Notes: generated from the letters alone by a model not told the origin. Positions 25,343 to 34,493 are shown, counted from the first letter of the stretch. The stretch is 64,000 nucleotides of DNA from Salinigranum salinum (GCF_009176545.1 NZ_VTOJ01000001.1:2108001-2172000), one strand, 5' to 3'. Program-made: numbers and translations.

Positions 25343-25765
25343 ATGCCACTCACCAGCGACGAGGGGATCCAGCGACTCCTCGACCTCGAGACCGTCGCCG
25401 TCGTCGGCTGTTCGCGGACGCCGGGGAAGGCGGCCCACGAGATCCCGAGCTACCTCCAGCGACACGGCTACCGTATCGTCCCGGTCAACCCGAGCGCCGA
25501 CGAGATCCTCGGCGAACCGGCGTACGACTCGCTCGGTGCGGTGCCGGACGAGGTGGCGCTCGTCAACGTGTTCCGACCGAGCCGGGAGGTGAGCGGGATC
25601 GTCGACGAGGTACTCGAGCGTCACGAGTCGAACGGCGATGCCGGGTCGATCTGGCTCCAGCTCGGGATCCGCGACGACGACGCTGCCGCACGCGCCGAGG
25701 CGGCGGGGATCGACGTGGTACAAGACAGGTGCATGAAGGTCGAACACGCCAGACTGCGCGGCTGA
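25343..25765 (+). CDS. CoA-binding domain protein (YccU-like)
   Basis: A 140-aa protein consisting of one CoA-binding Rossmann domain. It has TVAVVGCSRTPGKAAHEIPS (nucleotide/CoA loop), YRIVPVNPSADEILGEPAYD, the strand EVALVNVFRPS, and a C-terminal DVVQDRCMKVEHARL with the Cys typical of the YccU group. Length equals the family's usual size. ATG 25343 sits shortly after a T-rich box (gtttttatcc, 25311-25320), consistent with a leaderless transcript. It probably binds CoA or a nucleotide as a regulator; the reaction, if any, is unknown. Confidence 0.85.
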   Translation: MPLTSDEGIQRLLDLETVAVVGCSRTPGKAAHEIPSYLQRHGYRIVPVNPSADEILGEPAYDSLGAVPDEVALVNVFRPSREVSGIVDEVLERHESNGDAGSIWLQLGIRDDDAAARAEAAGIDVVQDRCMKVEHARLRG

Positions 25766-25870
25766 CGCTCCACGGCAAGAGGTGTCGACGGTTCGTCCCA
25801 CAGACCCCACGCTCCGTCCGATCGAGCCGACGCTCCTGACCGACCTATCGGGCTCCTCGCGACTCGACAG

Positions 25871-26251
25871 TCACTCCCGCGACGCGTTCTCGTCGGACGC
25901 AGTCTCGCCCGTCGGGTTCTCGTCACTCCCTGTCTCCGTCCCGTCTTCCTCGACACCGTCGGCTCCGTCGCCCTCGACACCGTCGGTCGTGGTCGCGTCG
26001 GTCTCGGCCTCGGAGATGTGTGCCTCGGCGATGACGGCGTCGAGGTCGATGCCCTCGTGGGCGGCGAGCGCCTCGAGGATGGCACGCTGTTCCGTCACCT
26101 CGCTCTCGAGTGCGTCGACGCGGTCGTGGGTCGCGTTGACGGTCTCGCGCATCTCCGCGACCTGCGCCCGGAGGTCGTTGATCCGTTTGTACAGTTCCTC
26201 GCCCATCTCCGCGACCTTCTGGAGCTTCTTCGCGGTTCCACCGAGTCCCAT
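25871..26251 (-). CDS. DUF5798 coiled-coil protein
   Basis: A 126-aa protein beginning MGLGGTAKKLQKVAEMGEEL, the signature opening of the haloarchaeal family I know as DUF5798. A coiled coil spans residues ~8-65 (YKRINDLRAQVAEMRETVNA and DRVDALESEVTEQRAILEAL). The last ~45 residues are an acidic, Thr/Glu-rich disordered tail. Length and start are typical. Function unknown; a structural or scaffolding role is a guess. It is separated by about 100 bases from the end of the ABC operon on the same strand. Confidence 0.8.
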   Translation of the reverse strand: MGLGGTAKKLQKVAEMGEELYKRINDLRAQVAEMRETVNATHDRVDALESEVTEQRAILEALAAHEGIDLDAVIAEAHISEAETDATTTDGVEGDGADGVEEDGTETGSDENPTGETASDENASRE

Positions 26252-26351
26252 ACGCCCGACTGCGACCGCCGGCCTTGTGTGCGTTCCGCTTGTGACCGAT
26301 CACGGCCGACAGCCGACCGCCGTCCACGAACGGTCGTCCTCCTCGACGGGC

Positions 26352-27410
26352 TCACCCGAGCACGGCAGGGTCGACCCGGTTCGTGAGCGCCCGGAGGCCG
26401 AGATAGCCCGCGACGGCGAGCACGGCGAGGACGACGACCGCCGCCACGCTCGTCGTGTCGGCGCTGTCGATCGCGAGCCGCGCGGCGACGTTCGACGGGT
26501 TGACCGGGAGCACCGTCGTACCGCCGAACACGACGAGGACGGCGACGGAGTACAGCAACTGGGCGGTCCGGCGATCCGGGGCGACGACAGCGATGGCGAG
26601 CGCGAGCGAGACGACGAACACCGCCAGCGACGCGACGAACGCGACGAGCAGCCCCGCGTGGGCGACCGCAGTGCCGTTCAGCCGCAGGAGCGCGATCCAG
26701 AGCGCGGCCTGTGCGGGCGCGAGTCCCGCGGCGGCGAGGAGCTTCCCGTCGACGATGTCGGCGAACGACACCGGTGCGACTCGCAGGAGTTCGAGCGTGC
26801 CGCGGTCGATCTCCTCCGTGAGCGAGTCGACGGCGATCGAGCCGCTGATGAACACCGGGAGGAACAGGAGCAGGGGGACCAAGACGGTGTACGTGAACCC
26901 GAAGTACGGGCTCGATCCTCCCTCGGCGGGGAGGTCGAGCGGCGTCCGCTCGAGGAACACGGCTCGTTCGGTCCGTTCGGCGCGCTCGTACGCCTGCAGG
27001 GCCTCGCGCACCTGGACGACCGTCACCGTCGTCTCGACGTTGGAGTCGGGGACCGTCGCCCGGACGAACGTCCGTCCGCCGCGCCGTTCGGCGACGAGCA
27101 CCGCGTCGACGTCGCCGCGCTCGAACGCCGCGAGGGCCGCCGCTTCCGTCGGGAAGTCGACGGGACGCATTGCGGGCTGGTCGGCCACGACGCGCGCGAG
27201 GTCGCGCACCTCCGCCTCGGAGCCGGAGAGGGCGACGTCGACCTGGTAGCCCTGAACGCTCCCCGGATCGTACAGCGAGACGAGGCCGACGACGAGGAAC
27301 GATGAGAAGGCGGCGATGAACAGCTGGATGAGCAGCGCGAGCACGATGGTCTTCTCGGCCCGGAGCACGGCGAGTTCGCGCCGGGCGATGGCGAGCGAGC
27401 CGTCACCCAA
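26352..27410 (-). CDS. ABC-2 type exporter permease
   Basis: A 352-aa ABC-2 permease. It has one N-terminal helix (TIVLALLIQLFIAAFSSFLV), a large extracytoplasmic domain (~45-165), then six membrane helices. The conserved cytoplasmic motif TEEIDRGTLELLRVAPVSFA between helices is diagnostic for ABC-2/NatB-type exporters. The start is TTG 27410, inside the last codons of the upstream gene; no ATG or GTG fits better. It is the third gene of an operon read leftward: ATPase (30086-29184), permease-protease fusion (29187-27403), then this gene. The substrate is unknown; Na+ or peptide export is possible by analogy only. Confidence 0.85.
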   Translation of the reverse strand: MGDGSLAIARRELAVLRAEKTIVLALLIQLFIAAFSSFLVVGLVSLYDPGSVQGYQVDVALSGSEAEVRDLARVVADQPAMRPVDFPTEAAALAAFERGDVDAVLVAERRGGRTFVRATVPDSNVETTVTVVQVREALQAYERAERTERAVFLERTPLDLPAEGGSSPYFGFTYTVLVPLLLFLPVFISGSIAVDSLTEEIDRGTLELLRVAPVSFADIVDGKLLAAAGLAPAQAALWIALLRLNGTAVAHAGLLVAFVASLAVFVVSLALAIAVVAPDRRTAQLLYSVAVLVVFGGTTVLPVNPSNVAARLAIDSADTTSVAAVVVLAVLAVAGYLGLRALTNRVDPAVLG

Positions 27411-29187
27411 GGAGCGTCACCACCGTGAGGTTGTACGTCGTGTGGACGACCACGGCGGCCCCGACCCCGCCGAGGTACCACTGAAAACCGCCACGCGCAC
27501 CGAGCGCCGACAGCGCCGCCGTAACCGTGTGGAGGACGAGCGGGGCGGCCAACAGCCCGAGCGCGAGCGGGACGGTCTCCGCGCCCACGGTTCCCGAGGA
27601 TGCGAACGCGGCGCGACCGACCGTGAGTTCGGGGAGTCCGACGAGCTGGACGATCGCCGTCGTCTTCTCCCCGAGGAAGAAGCCGACCCCGGAGGCGGTT
27701 CCGAGCGCCAGCGCGCGCCGGATCGAGCGGTCGAACCGGTCGTTCTCGTACCCTGCCAGCACGTGCAGGCTTTTCGCTACCTCCTCGACGAGCGCGACGA
27801 CGACGAGGATGAGCGGCACCGAGACCGAGACGGGGAGCGCGAACAGCACCGCGATCCCGAGCAGTTCGGCGACGAAGACGAACGGGATCGACAGCGTGGA
27901 GAGGAGCGCGACCGACCCCAGCCCCGACAGGCGGGCGTCGAGCGCGTCCAGGAACTTCAGTGGGACCGGCCGCTGGGTGAACATGTCCTCCTCGCGGTAG
28001 ACGCCGATCCCGAGGAGGAACAGCACGCCGGCCGAGAGGTAGATCGGGCCGGTCGAGAACAGGTACGCGGACAGGTCGACGCCGCTTCCCTGGAGGTCGC
28101 GGACGACGAGCGACAGTGGGGAGATGAGCGCGATGGGGGTGACGTTGGTGAAGATGGCGGGGACGAACGCGTAGGAGGTGAGGAAGACGCTGAGCGAGAC
28201 AGTCACGAACGTGAGTTCCTTGAACGATCGCGCGAACATCGCGCCGACGAACGTCGCCGCGAGGAAGAGGAGAGCGAGCGGGACGACTGCGGCGACGGAG
28301 ACGACCCCGCCGCCGACCGCGCCCGCGATCAGCGTGGTCACGCCGACCATCGCCGCGAGGTACGGGAGCGTCTTTCCAGCGACGATGTCGGCGGGCGAGA
28401 CGGGGGCGACGAGGAGGAGCTCGCCCCGTCGGTTGACCCGCTCGTTGAGCACCGTCGAGCCGTACGCCTGGATCACGAAGTTCATCGGGACGAGGAAGGC
28501 GAACGCGAGTACGAGCGAACTGAACGGGAACGGCGGGTCGATATCCGCCGGTGACCCGACCGAGTCGCGTGCGAAGACGCCGGTACCGATCCCGGGAACC
28601 GCGAGCGGGCCACTGCTCTCCGGCCGAGTGGTGACCTCTCCGGCGCTGTCACCGCCACTCCCCCCGTCGCCGGCGGTCTCACTCCCACCGCTGGACCCGC
28701 CGTCGTCCGTGTCCCCGCTCGGTCCGGCGACCACCACCTCGTCGCGCGTCGCGTACGACAGCGAGACGACCACGGGGAACGCCGCGCTCCGGTTCTCCTC
28801 GGCCCGCATCAGTCGGGCGTTGTGTCGTTCGACGCTCTCCCGGAGCGCCGCGACCGCGGCCGCACCTTTCGGCGTGTCGGGGACGACGACGCGTCGGTCG
28901 ACCACGAGCAGGTCGAGTTCGCCCGCGCGCAACGCCGTCTCGCTCGGCGGGTGGGCGGCGAGCGTCGTGCTCGACGCGACCGGGTCGTGGTACGGGCTCG
29001 ACTCGGCGACGCCGACGCGATAGAGGTCGCGGTCCAGCGCTACCCCGCCGCCGAGGAGTCCCGCACCGACGACGCTGCCGACGACGACGAGCGCGAAGAC
29101 GCCGAGGACGACCGTCCGACGGTCGACGACGCCGACCGACCGACCCACCTCCCAGCGGGCGATGCGGACGATCGCGCGCGGCTTCAC
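27403..29187 (-). CDS. ABC-2 permease fused to a PrsW-type intramembrane protease
   Basis: A 594-aa fusion. Residues ~1-390 form an ABC-2 permease: an N-terminal helix, an extracytoplasmic domain with a Gly/Ser/Asp-rich insert (~155-190), then six helices with NERVNRRGELLLVAPVSPAD as the coupling motif. Residues ~400-594 form a PrsW-like membrane protease: VEEVAK gives the EExxK motif (Glu468, Glu469, Lys472), followed by GVGFFLGE, LVLHT (His553) and VVHTT (His582), the usual set of putative metal ligands. Both start and stop overlap neighbouring genes. The fusion puts a candidate site-1 protease inside an exporter, suggesting that the exported cargo or a membrane anti-sigma-like substrate is cleaved on transport; that is inference. 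Confidence 0.85.
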   Translation of the reverse strand: MKPRAIVRIARWEVGRSVGVVDRRTVVLGVFALVVVGSVVGAGLLGGGVALDRDLYRVGVAESSPYHDPVASSTTLAAHPPSETALRAGELDLLVVDRRVVVPDTPKGAAAVAALRESVERHNARLMRAEENRSAAFPVVVSLSYATRDEVVVAGPSGDTDDGGSSGGSETAGDGGSGGDSAGEVTTRPESSGPLAVPGIGTGVFARDSVGSPADIDPPFPFSSLVLAFAFLVPMNFVIQAYGSTVLNERVNRRGELLLVAPVSPADIVAGKTLPYLAAMVGVTTLIAGAVGGGVVSVAAVVPLALLFLAATFVGAMFARSFKELTFVTVSLSVFLTSYAFVPAIFTNVTPIALISPLSLVVRDLQGSGVDLSAYLFSTGPIYLSAGVLFLLGIGVYREEDMFTQRPVPLKFLDALDARLSGLGSVALLSTLSIPFVFVAELLGIAVLFALPVSVSVPLILVVVALVEEVAKSLHVLAGYENDRFDRSIRRALALGTASGVGFFLGEKTTAIVQLVGLPELTVGRAAFASSGTVGAETVPLALGLLAAPLVLHTVTAALSALGARGGFQWYLGGVGAAVVVHTTYNLTVVTLLG

Positions 29188-30086
29188 CGGACGGCCTCCG
29201 CCCGGGGATCCGTCTCGAGTGGTCGGTCGGCGATGTCGAGGAACAGTTCCTCGAGGCTCGGCTCTCGCGTGCGGATGTCCGCGACCGTCCCGCCAGCCGC
29301 CGTCGCCTCGCTCCGGAGGTCGTCGACGGCGGCCATGTCGTCGACCACGGTCAGATGCCGGCCGTCGTCGGTCGGTTCGCTCCCGTCGAGAGGACAGGTG
29401 GTGAAGACGTGGTACGACGTGGTGCCGTGGTCGGCGCGGATTCCCTCGACGCTGCCGCGCGCGACGATCTGTCCCCGGTTCATGATGACGACGCGGTCGC
29501 AGACGCTCTCGACGTGGTAGAGGTTGTGCGCCGAGAACACCACCGTTTTGCCCTGGGTGGCGAGTTCGCGCGTGAACTCCAGGACGTAGTTCGTCGTCAG
29601 CGGGTCCAATCCAGAAGCGGGTTCGTCGTAGATGAGGAGGTCGGGGTCGTTCACGAGCGAGCGCGCGATGGCGACCTTCCGTTTCATCCCCTTGGAGGTG
29701 TCGCCGAGACGGCGCTCGCGGTGTTCGAGTTCGAGCCGGTCGAGCGTCCGTTCCGTGCGCTCGCGGGCTTCCTCCCGGGGGACGTCGTAGAGATCGGCGA
29801 AGAAGCGCAGATACGAGCGGGCGGTCATGTCCTCGTACAGCGGGGATTCCTCGGGGAGGAAGCCGAGCGAACGGCGCATCTCGGGGTCGCCCGCGTCGTG
29901 GCCGGCGACCGTCGCCGCCCCTCCGGAGGGGTCGACGAGCCCGGCGAGCATCTTCAGCGTCGTCGTCTTCCCCGCTCCGTTCGGGCCGACAATGCCGAAT
30001 ATCTCGCCACGGTCGACCGAGAAGTCGCTTCCGACGACAGCGGGGAAATCCCCGTACGTCTTCTGGAGTCCCTCGACGGTGATCAT
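29184..30086 (-). CDS. ABC exporter ATP-binding subunit
   Basis: A 300-aa ABC ATPase. Walker A is GPNGAGKT at residues 34-41, the Q-loop region is GFLPEESPLYEDMTARSYLR, the signature is TSKGMKRK, Walker B is LLIYDEPASGLDP, and the switch is SAHNLYH. The His is followed by Asn, a common variant in this exporter class. A C-terminal ~80-residue domain (YHVFTTCPLDGSEPTDDGRH onward) ends in EPSLEELFLDI, as in NatA/CcmA-type subunits. ATG 30086 is the only start consistent with family length. It drives the two downstream permeases; all three genes overlap by a few bases. Confidence 0.9.
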   Translation of the reverse strand: MITVEGLQKTYGDFPAVVGSDFSVDRGEIFGIVGPNGAGKTTTLKMLAGLVDPSGGAATVAGHDAGDPEMRRSLGFLPEESPLYEDMTARSYLRFFADLYDVPREEARERTERTLDRLELEHRERRLGDTSKGMKRKVAIARSLVNDPDLLIYDEPASGLDPLTTNYVLEFTRELATQGKTVVFSAHNLYHVESVCDRVVIMNRGQIVARGSVEGIRADHGTTSYHVFTTCPLDGSEPTDDGRHLTVVDDMAAVDDLRSEATAAGGTVADIRTREPSLEELFLDIADRPLETDPRAEAVR

Positions 30087-30247
30087 TGCTCGTGGCTGTC
30101 GTCGCTCGGTGTTTAATCTCACCCGCCGACTCTCAGCGGTGAGAACGGTCGGGCCGTGAAACGTGCTCGATCCGCCGGGGTTCACGGTCGAACCGCCGCA
30201 CCGGAGACGGCGACAGACACAAGACGGTGGACAGACAACTGACACGT

Positions 30248-30403
30248 ATGCGCGACCTCACTGTCGTCAGAGCCGACGGCGTCTGGCATCGCACGGACAT
30301 CCTCGGCTGCTCGTACGTCGACGTCGCGCCGGTCGACGAGGAGCGCACGGTCGCCCGCGACGCGCTCGCGGACCTCGAGCGGTGTCAGACGTGTACGTGG
30401 TAG
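30248..30403 (+). CDS. Small putative zinc-binding protein, 51 aa
   Basis: An ATG at 30248 opens a 51-codon frame: MRDLTVVRADGVWHRTDILG, CSYVDVAPVDEERTVARD, ALADLERCQTCTW. A lone His (His14) and Cys (Cys20) precede a C-terminal C-x-x-C (Cys46, Cys49), a plausible zinc site in a microprotein. Third codon positions are strongly GC-rich, as in genuine genes here. It stands divergently from the ABC operon and convergently to aldolase. Function unknown. Confidence 0.55.
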   Translation: MRDLTVVRADGVWHRTDILGCSYVDVAPVDEERTVARDALADLERCQTCTW

Positions 30404-30473
30404 CTCGGGTGTGACAGACGGCGGACGGGACCGGCGAACGGGAACGCGGCGGGTCGACGACGCCCCCGCCGCT

Positions 30474-31466
30474 TCAGGCGTAGTGGCTCCGCCCTGCGCT
30501 CCCCGCGATCTCGGCGAGATCCCCGTAGACGTCGGCGATGCGCTCGCGGACCAGCCGACCGCCGACCCGCGGGTCGAAGTGGTCCTTGTTCGGCGACCAC
30601 TCGACCGCGTTGTAGAAGCCGTCGCGGTCGTCTTCGACCCCCTCGGGCGGGACGAGTTCGTCGGTGTGTGCGCGGTAGAGATCGAACAGCGTCCGCGTGT
30701 ACTCGTACTGGTAGCGGGTGTCCTTGTTCACCTTGCAGATGCCGTACTGGAGCATCTGCTGGAGCTGTTCGGGCAAGATGCCCGAGGAGCCGTGCAACAC
30801 CAGCGGCGTGTCGAGACCGTGGTCGCGCAGTTCCTGTCGGATGTCCTGGGCGATGTCGGGGCGGAGTTCGAGGTTCTTCCCCTTCGCGACGCCGTGCTGG
30901 GTCCCCACAGAGATCGCCAGGAGGTCACAGCCGGTGCGATCGACGAACTCGACCGCCTCCTCGGGATCGGTGTAGAAGGCCTCCTCCGAGACGATCTCGT
31001 CCTCGACGCCCTTGATCCGACCCAGTTCGGCCTCGACGAGGATGTCTCGACCAGCGTCGTCGATCATGTCGACGACCTGTTTCGACTGCGCAACGTTCTC
31101 CTCGAACGACTCGTGAGAGGCGTCGATCATGATCGACGAGGGGATGTCGAGGTCCACCTGCGTCTCGATGAACTCCATGTCCGTCTGGTGGTCCATGTTG
31201 AGGAAGACGCCGACGTCGTACTGCTCGGCGATGACCTCGATGTAGGTGCCCATCGCCTTCAGCCCCGCGACGGGATCGCCGTTGCCGGCGAACGAACAGG
31301 CCCCGCCGCTCAACTGCATGAGCAGGTCCGAGTCCGCCTGTGCGGCACCCTCCATCAGCCCCATCATCACGTTCGGTTCGGCGATGTTGCTCGCGACGAG
31401 GCCCCACCCCTCGTCGAGCGCGTCGTCGTACACGGTTGCGAGTTCGTCCCCGCTGTAGAACGGCAT
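30474..31466 (-). CDS. fba: Class II fructose-bisphosphate aldolase
   Basis: A 330-aa class II aldolase/tagatose-bisphosphate aldolase family protein. It condenses dihydroxyacetone phosphate and glyceraldehyde 3-phosphate to fructose 1,6-bisphosphate. Visible motifs are FLNMDHQTD (catalytic Asp and metal His region), [31 protein letters not shown] (metal-binding Glu region), [10 protein letters not shown] and [18 protein letters not shown] (metal His and phosphate loop). Length fits the family. Together with fructose-1,6-bisphosphatase at 34835 it supplies gluconeogenesis, although the genes are separate. The GcvT-like gene lies divergently with a 608-base spacer between. Confidence 0.9.
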   Translation of the reverse strand: MPFYSGDELATVYDDALDEGWGLVASNIAEPNVMMGLMEGAAQADSDLLMQLSGGACSFAGNGDPVAGLKAMGTYIEVIAEQYDVGVFLNMDHQTDMEFIETQVDLDIPSSIMIDASHESFEENVAQSKQVVDMIDDAGRDILVEAELGRIKGVEDEIVSEEAFYTDPEEAVEFVDRTGCDLLAISVGTQHGVAKGKNLELRPDIAQDIRQELRDHGLDTPLVLHGSSGILPEQLQQMLQYGICKVNKDTRYQYEYTRTLFDLYRAHTDELVPPEGVEDDRDGFYNAVEWSPNKDHFDPRVGGRLVRERIADVYGDLAEIAGSAGRSHYA

Positions 31467-31855
31467 TGTGTGTTGTCCTCGGTTGCCCCATCAGATGACA
31501 GCGTAATAATTCATGCGGGCCACAGACGTCCGCGGGACCGCGTCAGAACGGGATCGGGCGACGAGAGCCAGAACGGCCGTCTCGGGACGTTCCGGAACGT
31601 GGTGGTTCCGGTTGGTGTGCCGGAGACAGGGCGCGAGTCGGTCGGACGTGAACCACCGCGGAGTTTGGGTGGTGTGCAACGCGTCCAGACGACTGAAGTC
31701 GGTCGTTCACGCGGACGCCGATCGGTACTCGTGGTGTTGACCGAACACCAGCGCCGTGATGATCGTCACCTCGATGTTCGCCGCTCGTCGGCCTCACCGC
31801 TCTCACCCAGCGAGGTACGGACGGGGTGAAGAATCCACGAACTCCTCCGAACTCG

Positions 31856-31872
31856 GTATAAAGGGGTTATAC
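31856..31872 (+). promoter_or_regulatory. Palindromic promoter element gtataa-N5-ttatac
   Basis: A perfect inverted repeat, GTATAA AGGGG TTATAC, is embedded in the only AT-rich stretch upstream of the GcvT-like gene (followed by aaataagc). An archaeal TATA box coinciding with a symmetrical site suggests an operator overlapping the promoter. Transcription would begin near 31890-31900. Confidence 0.45.
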
Positions 31873-31918
31873 AAATAAGCTTCAAACCGATGCGGTCGTG
31901 GGTCGTTCACTGGGTCGT

Positions 31919-32068
31919 ATGGCAGCGAGAACTCGTGCCGACGACCGAGACAGCGCGACCGCGCCTGAACTCTCCCTCTCCACCGGGATCACCTCACCGG
32001 GCGAACCCAGTCGACTTGAGCGTCTCTGGGGACAGCTGTCCAACCACGGCGTCGGACCACTGAACTAG
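31919..32068 (+). CDS. Doubtful short upstream frame, 49 aa
   Basis: ATG 31919 opens MAARTRADDRDSATAPELSL through LWGQLSNHGVGPLN with a stop six bases before the next gene. It lies ~50 bases beyond the palindromic promoter, where a leader peptide or operon-first microprotein would be. A competing frame from ATG 31890 (57 codons) overlaps it, and third-position GC bias does not decide between them. Both may be untranslated leader. Confidence 0.25.
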   Translation: MAARTRADDRDSATAPELSLSTGITSPGEPSRLERLWGQLSNHGVGPLN

Positions 32069-32074
32069 AGAGTA

Positions 32075-33442
32075 ATGTCCGGAGATAAACACCATCCGAA
32101 CCACCCCAGCATCGACCAGTCGGATCGCACCATTCCTCGAAACCTGCGTCAGACAGGCGACGCGGACATCGACCTCGTGATCTCGAACCGGGTCCGGAAG
32201 TCACCGTTCTGGCACCTCTCCGTCGAGGAAGGCTGTCACGAGGCGACCGTGTACAACCACATGTACCACCCTCGGGCGTACATCGACCCCGAAGACGGCG
32301 GGCCGAAAGCCGAGTACGACCTGCTGGTCAACCACGTCGCGCTGTGGGACGTCGCGGTCGAGCGCCAGATTCGTGTCGAGGGGCCCGACGCCGAGGCGTT
32401 CGTCAACTACGTCATCACGCGGGACGCGACCAGCATCGAGCCGATGCGTGGCAAGTACGCCATCTGTTGCAACGAGAACGGCGGTATCCTCAACGACTTC
32501 GTCCTGCTGCGACCCGACGACGACGAGTTCTGGTTCTCCATCGCCGATTCGGACCTGCTACAGTGGTTGCAAGGAGTCACGGTCGGGAACGACTTCGAGG
32601 TCGACATCGACGAGATCGACATCTCGCCGATGCAGGTTCAGGGCCCGAAATCGCCCGACGTGATCGAGTCACTCATCGACGACGCGGTCGAAGACGTCCC
32701 GTACTACGGGTTGCTGGAAGCGACGATCAATGACGTCCCGGTGTTGGTGAGCCAGACGGGCTTCTCCGGAGAGGCGGGGTTCGAGATATACGTCCGTGAG
32801 GCGACGACGAACGCCGAAGCAGTGTGGAACCCGGTACTCGAAACGGTCAAAGACCACGGCGGTGCCGCGACGCCGGTTAACGGTCGTCGACGGATCGCGG
32901 CTGGAATCCTGTCGTTGGGGCAGGACATGGACCACGAGACGTCGCCGTTCCAGGTCAACCTCGGCTATCAAGTCCCCGACGACAAGGACGCGGACTACGT
33001 CGGCAAAGCCGAACTGGAACGCCAGAAGGAAGCCATCGAAAACGGCGAGTATCCGTTCACGCACAAACTGGTCGGCCTGAAAATGGCAGGTGAACCGATT
33101 ATAGAGTGGGCCTCGGACTTCTGGCTCATCTCGGACCCGGAGACGGGCGACGAGTGTGGCTACCTGACGTCGGCGGGGTGGAATCCGGACCTCGAGGCCA
33201 ACATCGGCCTCGGATTCGTGCCGGCGGCGACACTGCAGGCCGCGACCGACGTCCCGCTCGACGACTCGATATACGACGCGGATCTCGACCTGGAGTTCGA
33301 GGTACATCTCCCGGACGAGTACGCCGAGGAGCCCGGCGAACCCGTCTACGCGACGCTGGCGAAGGTTCCGTTCAAAGAGTCGGTCAATCCCAGTGCTCGC
33401 GAACAGGCGAAGCTTCACGACAGGGACGACGTGGACGAGTGA
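32075..33442 (+). CDS. GcvT/DmdA-like tetrahydrofolate-dependent demethylase
   Basis: A 455-aa aminomethyltransferase-family protein. The folate-binding GcvT domain spans ~60-330 (LLVNHVALWDVAVERQIRVE, then YAICCNENGGILNDFVLLRP, SQTGFSGEAGFEIYV, AAGILSLGQDMDHETSPF). A C-terminal GcvT-C barrel follows (GECGYLTSAG-like segment near 350 and LGFVPAATLQAATDV). The N-terminal extension and length fit DMSP demethylase (DmdA) or related O-/N-demethylases better than glycine-cleavage T protein, and no GcvH/GcvP genes are nearby. It would move a methyl group to tetrahydrofolate or its archaeal analogue. The exact substrate is uncertain. Confidence 0.75.
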   Translation: MSGDKHHPNHPSIDQSDRTIPRNLRQTGDADIDLVISNRVRKSPFWHLSVEEGCHEATVYNHMYHPRAYIDPEDGGPKAEYDLLVNHVALWDVAVERQIRVEGPDAEAFVNYVITRDATSIEPMRGKYAICCNENGGILNDFVLLRPDDDEFWFSIADSDLLQWLQGVTVGNDFEVDIDEIDISPMQVQGPKSPDVIESLIDDAVEDVPYYGLLEATINDVPVLVSQTGFSGEAGFEIYVREATTNAEAVWNPVLETVKDHGGAATPVNGRRRIAAGILSLGQDMDHETSPFQVNLGYQVPDDKDADYVGKAELERQKEAIENGEYPFTHKLVGLKMAGEPIIEWASDFWLISDPETGDECGYLTSAGWNPDLEANIGLGFVPAATLQAATDVPLDDSIYDADLDLEFEVHLPDEYAEEPGEPVYATLAKVPFKESVNPSAREQAKLHDRDDVDE

Positions 33443-33632
33443 GGGTCGTTTCTCCGAAGCCAACGAACGAGGAACGCAGCGGGGTCTCGGTGTTTGGGTG
33501 CTGAAGACTCCCTATACGCTGCAGGTCGTCTCTCGTACCTGCTAGAGCCGCTGTCTGCCGCACGCCGCTCGTATCGACGCTTGGTCGTTTCGGCGAGGCG
33601 ACCAGAAGTGAAACGGGGACGCGAGCCGTGAG

Positions 33633-34493
33633 CTACTCGTAGTCGTAGAAGCCGCTTCCCGTCTTCTTGCCGAGCTCGCCTGCCTCGACCTTCCGCTTCA
33701 GCAGATACGCCGGTTTGTAGCGCTCGCCGAGTTCGTCGTAGAGCGTCTCGGAGGCGTGCAGACAGATGTCGAGGCCGATGTGGTCCGCCAGCGTGAGCGG
33801 CCCCATCGGGACGTTCGTCCCCAGCGTCATTCCTCGGTCTATGTCCTCCTTCGAGGCGACGCCCTCGTCGTACGCGCGGATCCCCTCGTTGAGCCACGGC
33901 ATGAGGATGCGGTTGGTGACGAAGCCGGGCTTGTCGTCGGACTCCCACGTCTCCTTCTCCAGGCTCTCTGCGAAGCCGTGCGCGACGTCGACGGCCGCGT
34001 CGTCGGTCAGCTCACCCCGGACGACCTCGACGCCCTTCATCAGGGGGACGGGGTTCATGAAGTGGAGGCCGACGACGAGTTCGGGCCGCTCGGTCGCCGC
34101 CGCGATGGAGGTGATCGAGAGCGTCGAGGTGTTCGTCGCGAGGACGACGTCCTCGTCGACGAGGTCGTCGAGGTCGGCGAAGACGTCTTTCTTCACGTCC
34201 ATGTTCTCGACCGCCGCCTCGACGACGAGATCCGCGGCCGCGAGGTCCTTGAGGTCGGTCGTGCCGGTGATGCGGGCGCGGGCGGCGTCGGCGTCCGCCT
34301 CGGTGAGTCTCTCCTTCGAGACGAACCGCGACAGCGAGTCGTCGATGCTGTCGAGGCCGCGTTCGACGAACTCCGCTTCGATGTCGCGCATGACGACGTC
34401 GTAGCCGGCCGTCGCGGCGACCTGTGCGATCCCGTTCCCCATCGTTCCTGCACCGACGACGCCGACCGTCTCTATCGCTTCGAGTGAGCGCAT
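33633..34493 (-). CDS. 3-hydroxyacyl-CoA dehydrogenase
   Basis: A 286-aa HBD-type NAD-dependent 3-hydroxyacyl-CoA dehydrogenase. The Rossmann motif is VGVVGAGTMGNGIAQVAA at residues ~10-27. LVVEAAVENMDVKKDVFADL and ATNTSTLSITSIAAA follow, with the catalytic His in GLHFMNPVPLMKGVEV and the C-terminal domain DKPGFVTNRILMPWLNEGIR. Length is that of the short bacterial/archaeal enzymes. It oxidises 3-hydroxyacyl-CoA in fatty-acid or butyrate-type metabolism, alongside the enoyl-CoA hydratase at 58478 and MaoC at 39534, which are not linked. It stands alone on its strand. Confidence 0.9.
   Translation of the reverse strand: MRSLEAIETVGVVGAGTMGNGIAQVAATAGYDVVMRDIEAEFVERGLDSIDDSLSRFVSKERLTEADADAARARITGTTDLKDLAAADLVVEAAVENMDVKKDVFADLDDLVDEDVVLATNTSTLSITSIAAATERPELVVGLHFMNPVPLMKGVEVVRGELTDDAAVDVAHGFAESLEKETWESDDKPGFVTNRILMPWLNEGIRAYDEGVASKEDIDRGMTLGTNVPMGPLTLADHIGLDICLHASETLYDELGERYKPAYLLKRKVEAGELGKKTGSGFYDYE

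Larger units (their letters stand above)
31467..32074 (+). other. Regulatory spacer of 608 bases, possible leader
   Basis: No well-supported gene. The left part must contain the aldolase promoter (reading left). The right part contains the palindromic AT-rich element at 31856-31872 and one or two doubtful short frames before the GcvT-like gene. Confidence 0.4.

Noticed and set aside
31491..31806. Frames of 60-90 codons between the aldolase and GcvT-like genes
   Set aside because: Arg/Ser/Pro-rich, mutually overlapping and without start signals; more likely non-coding.
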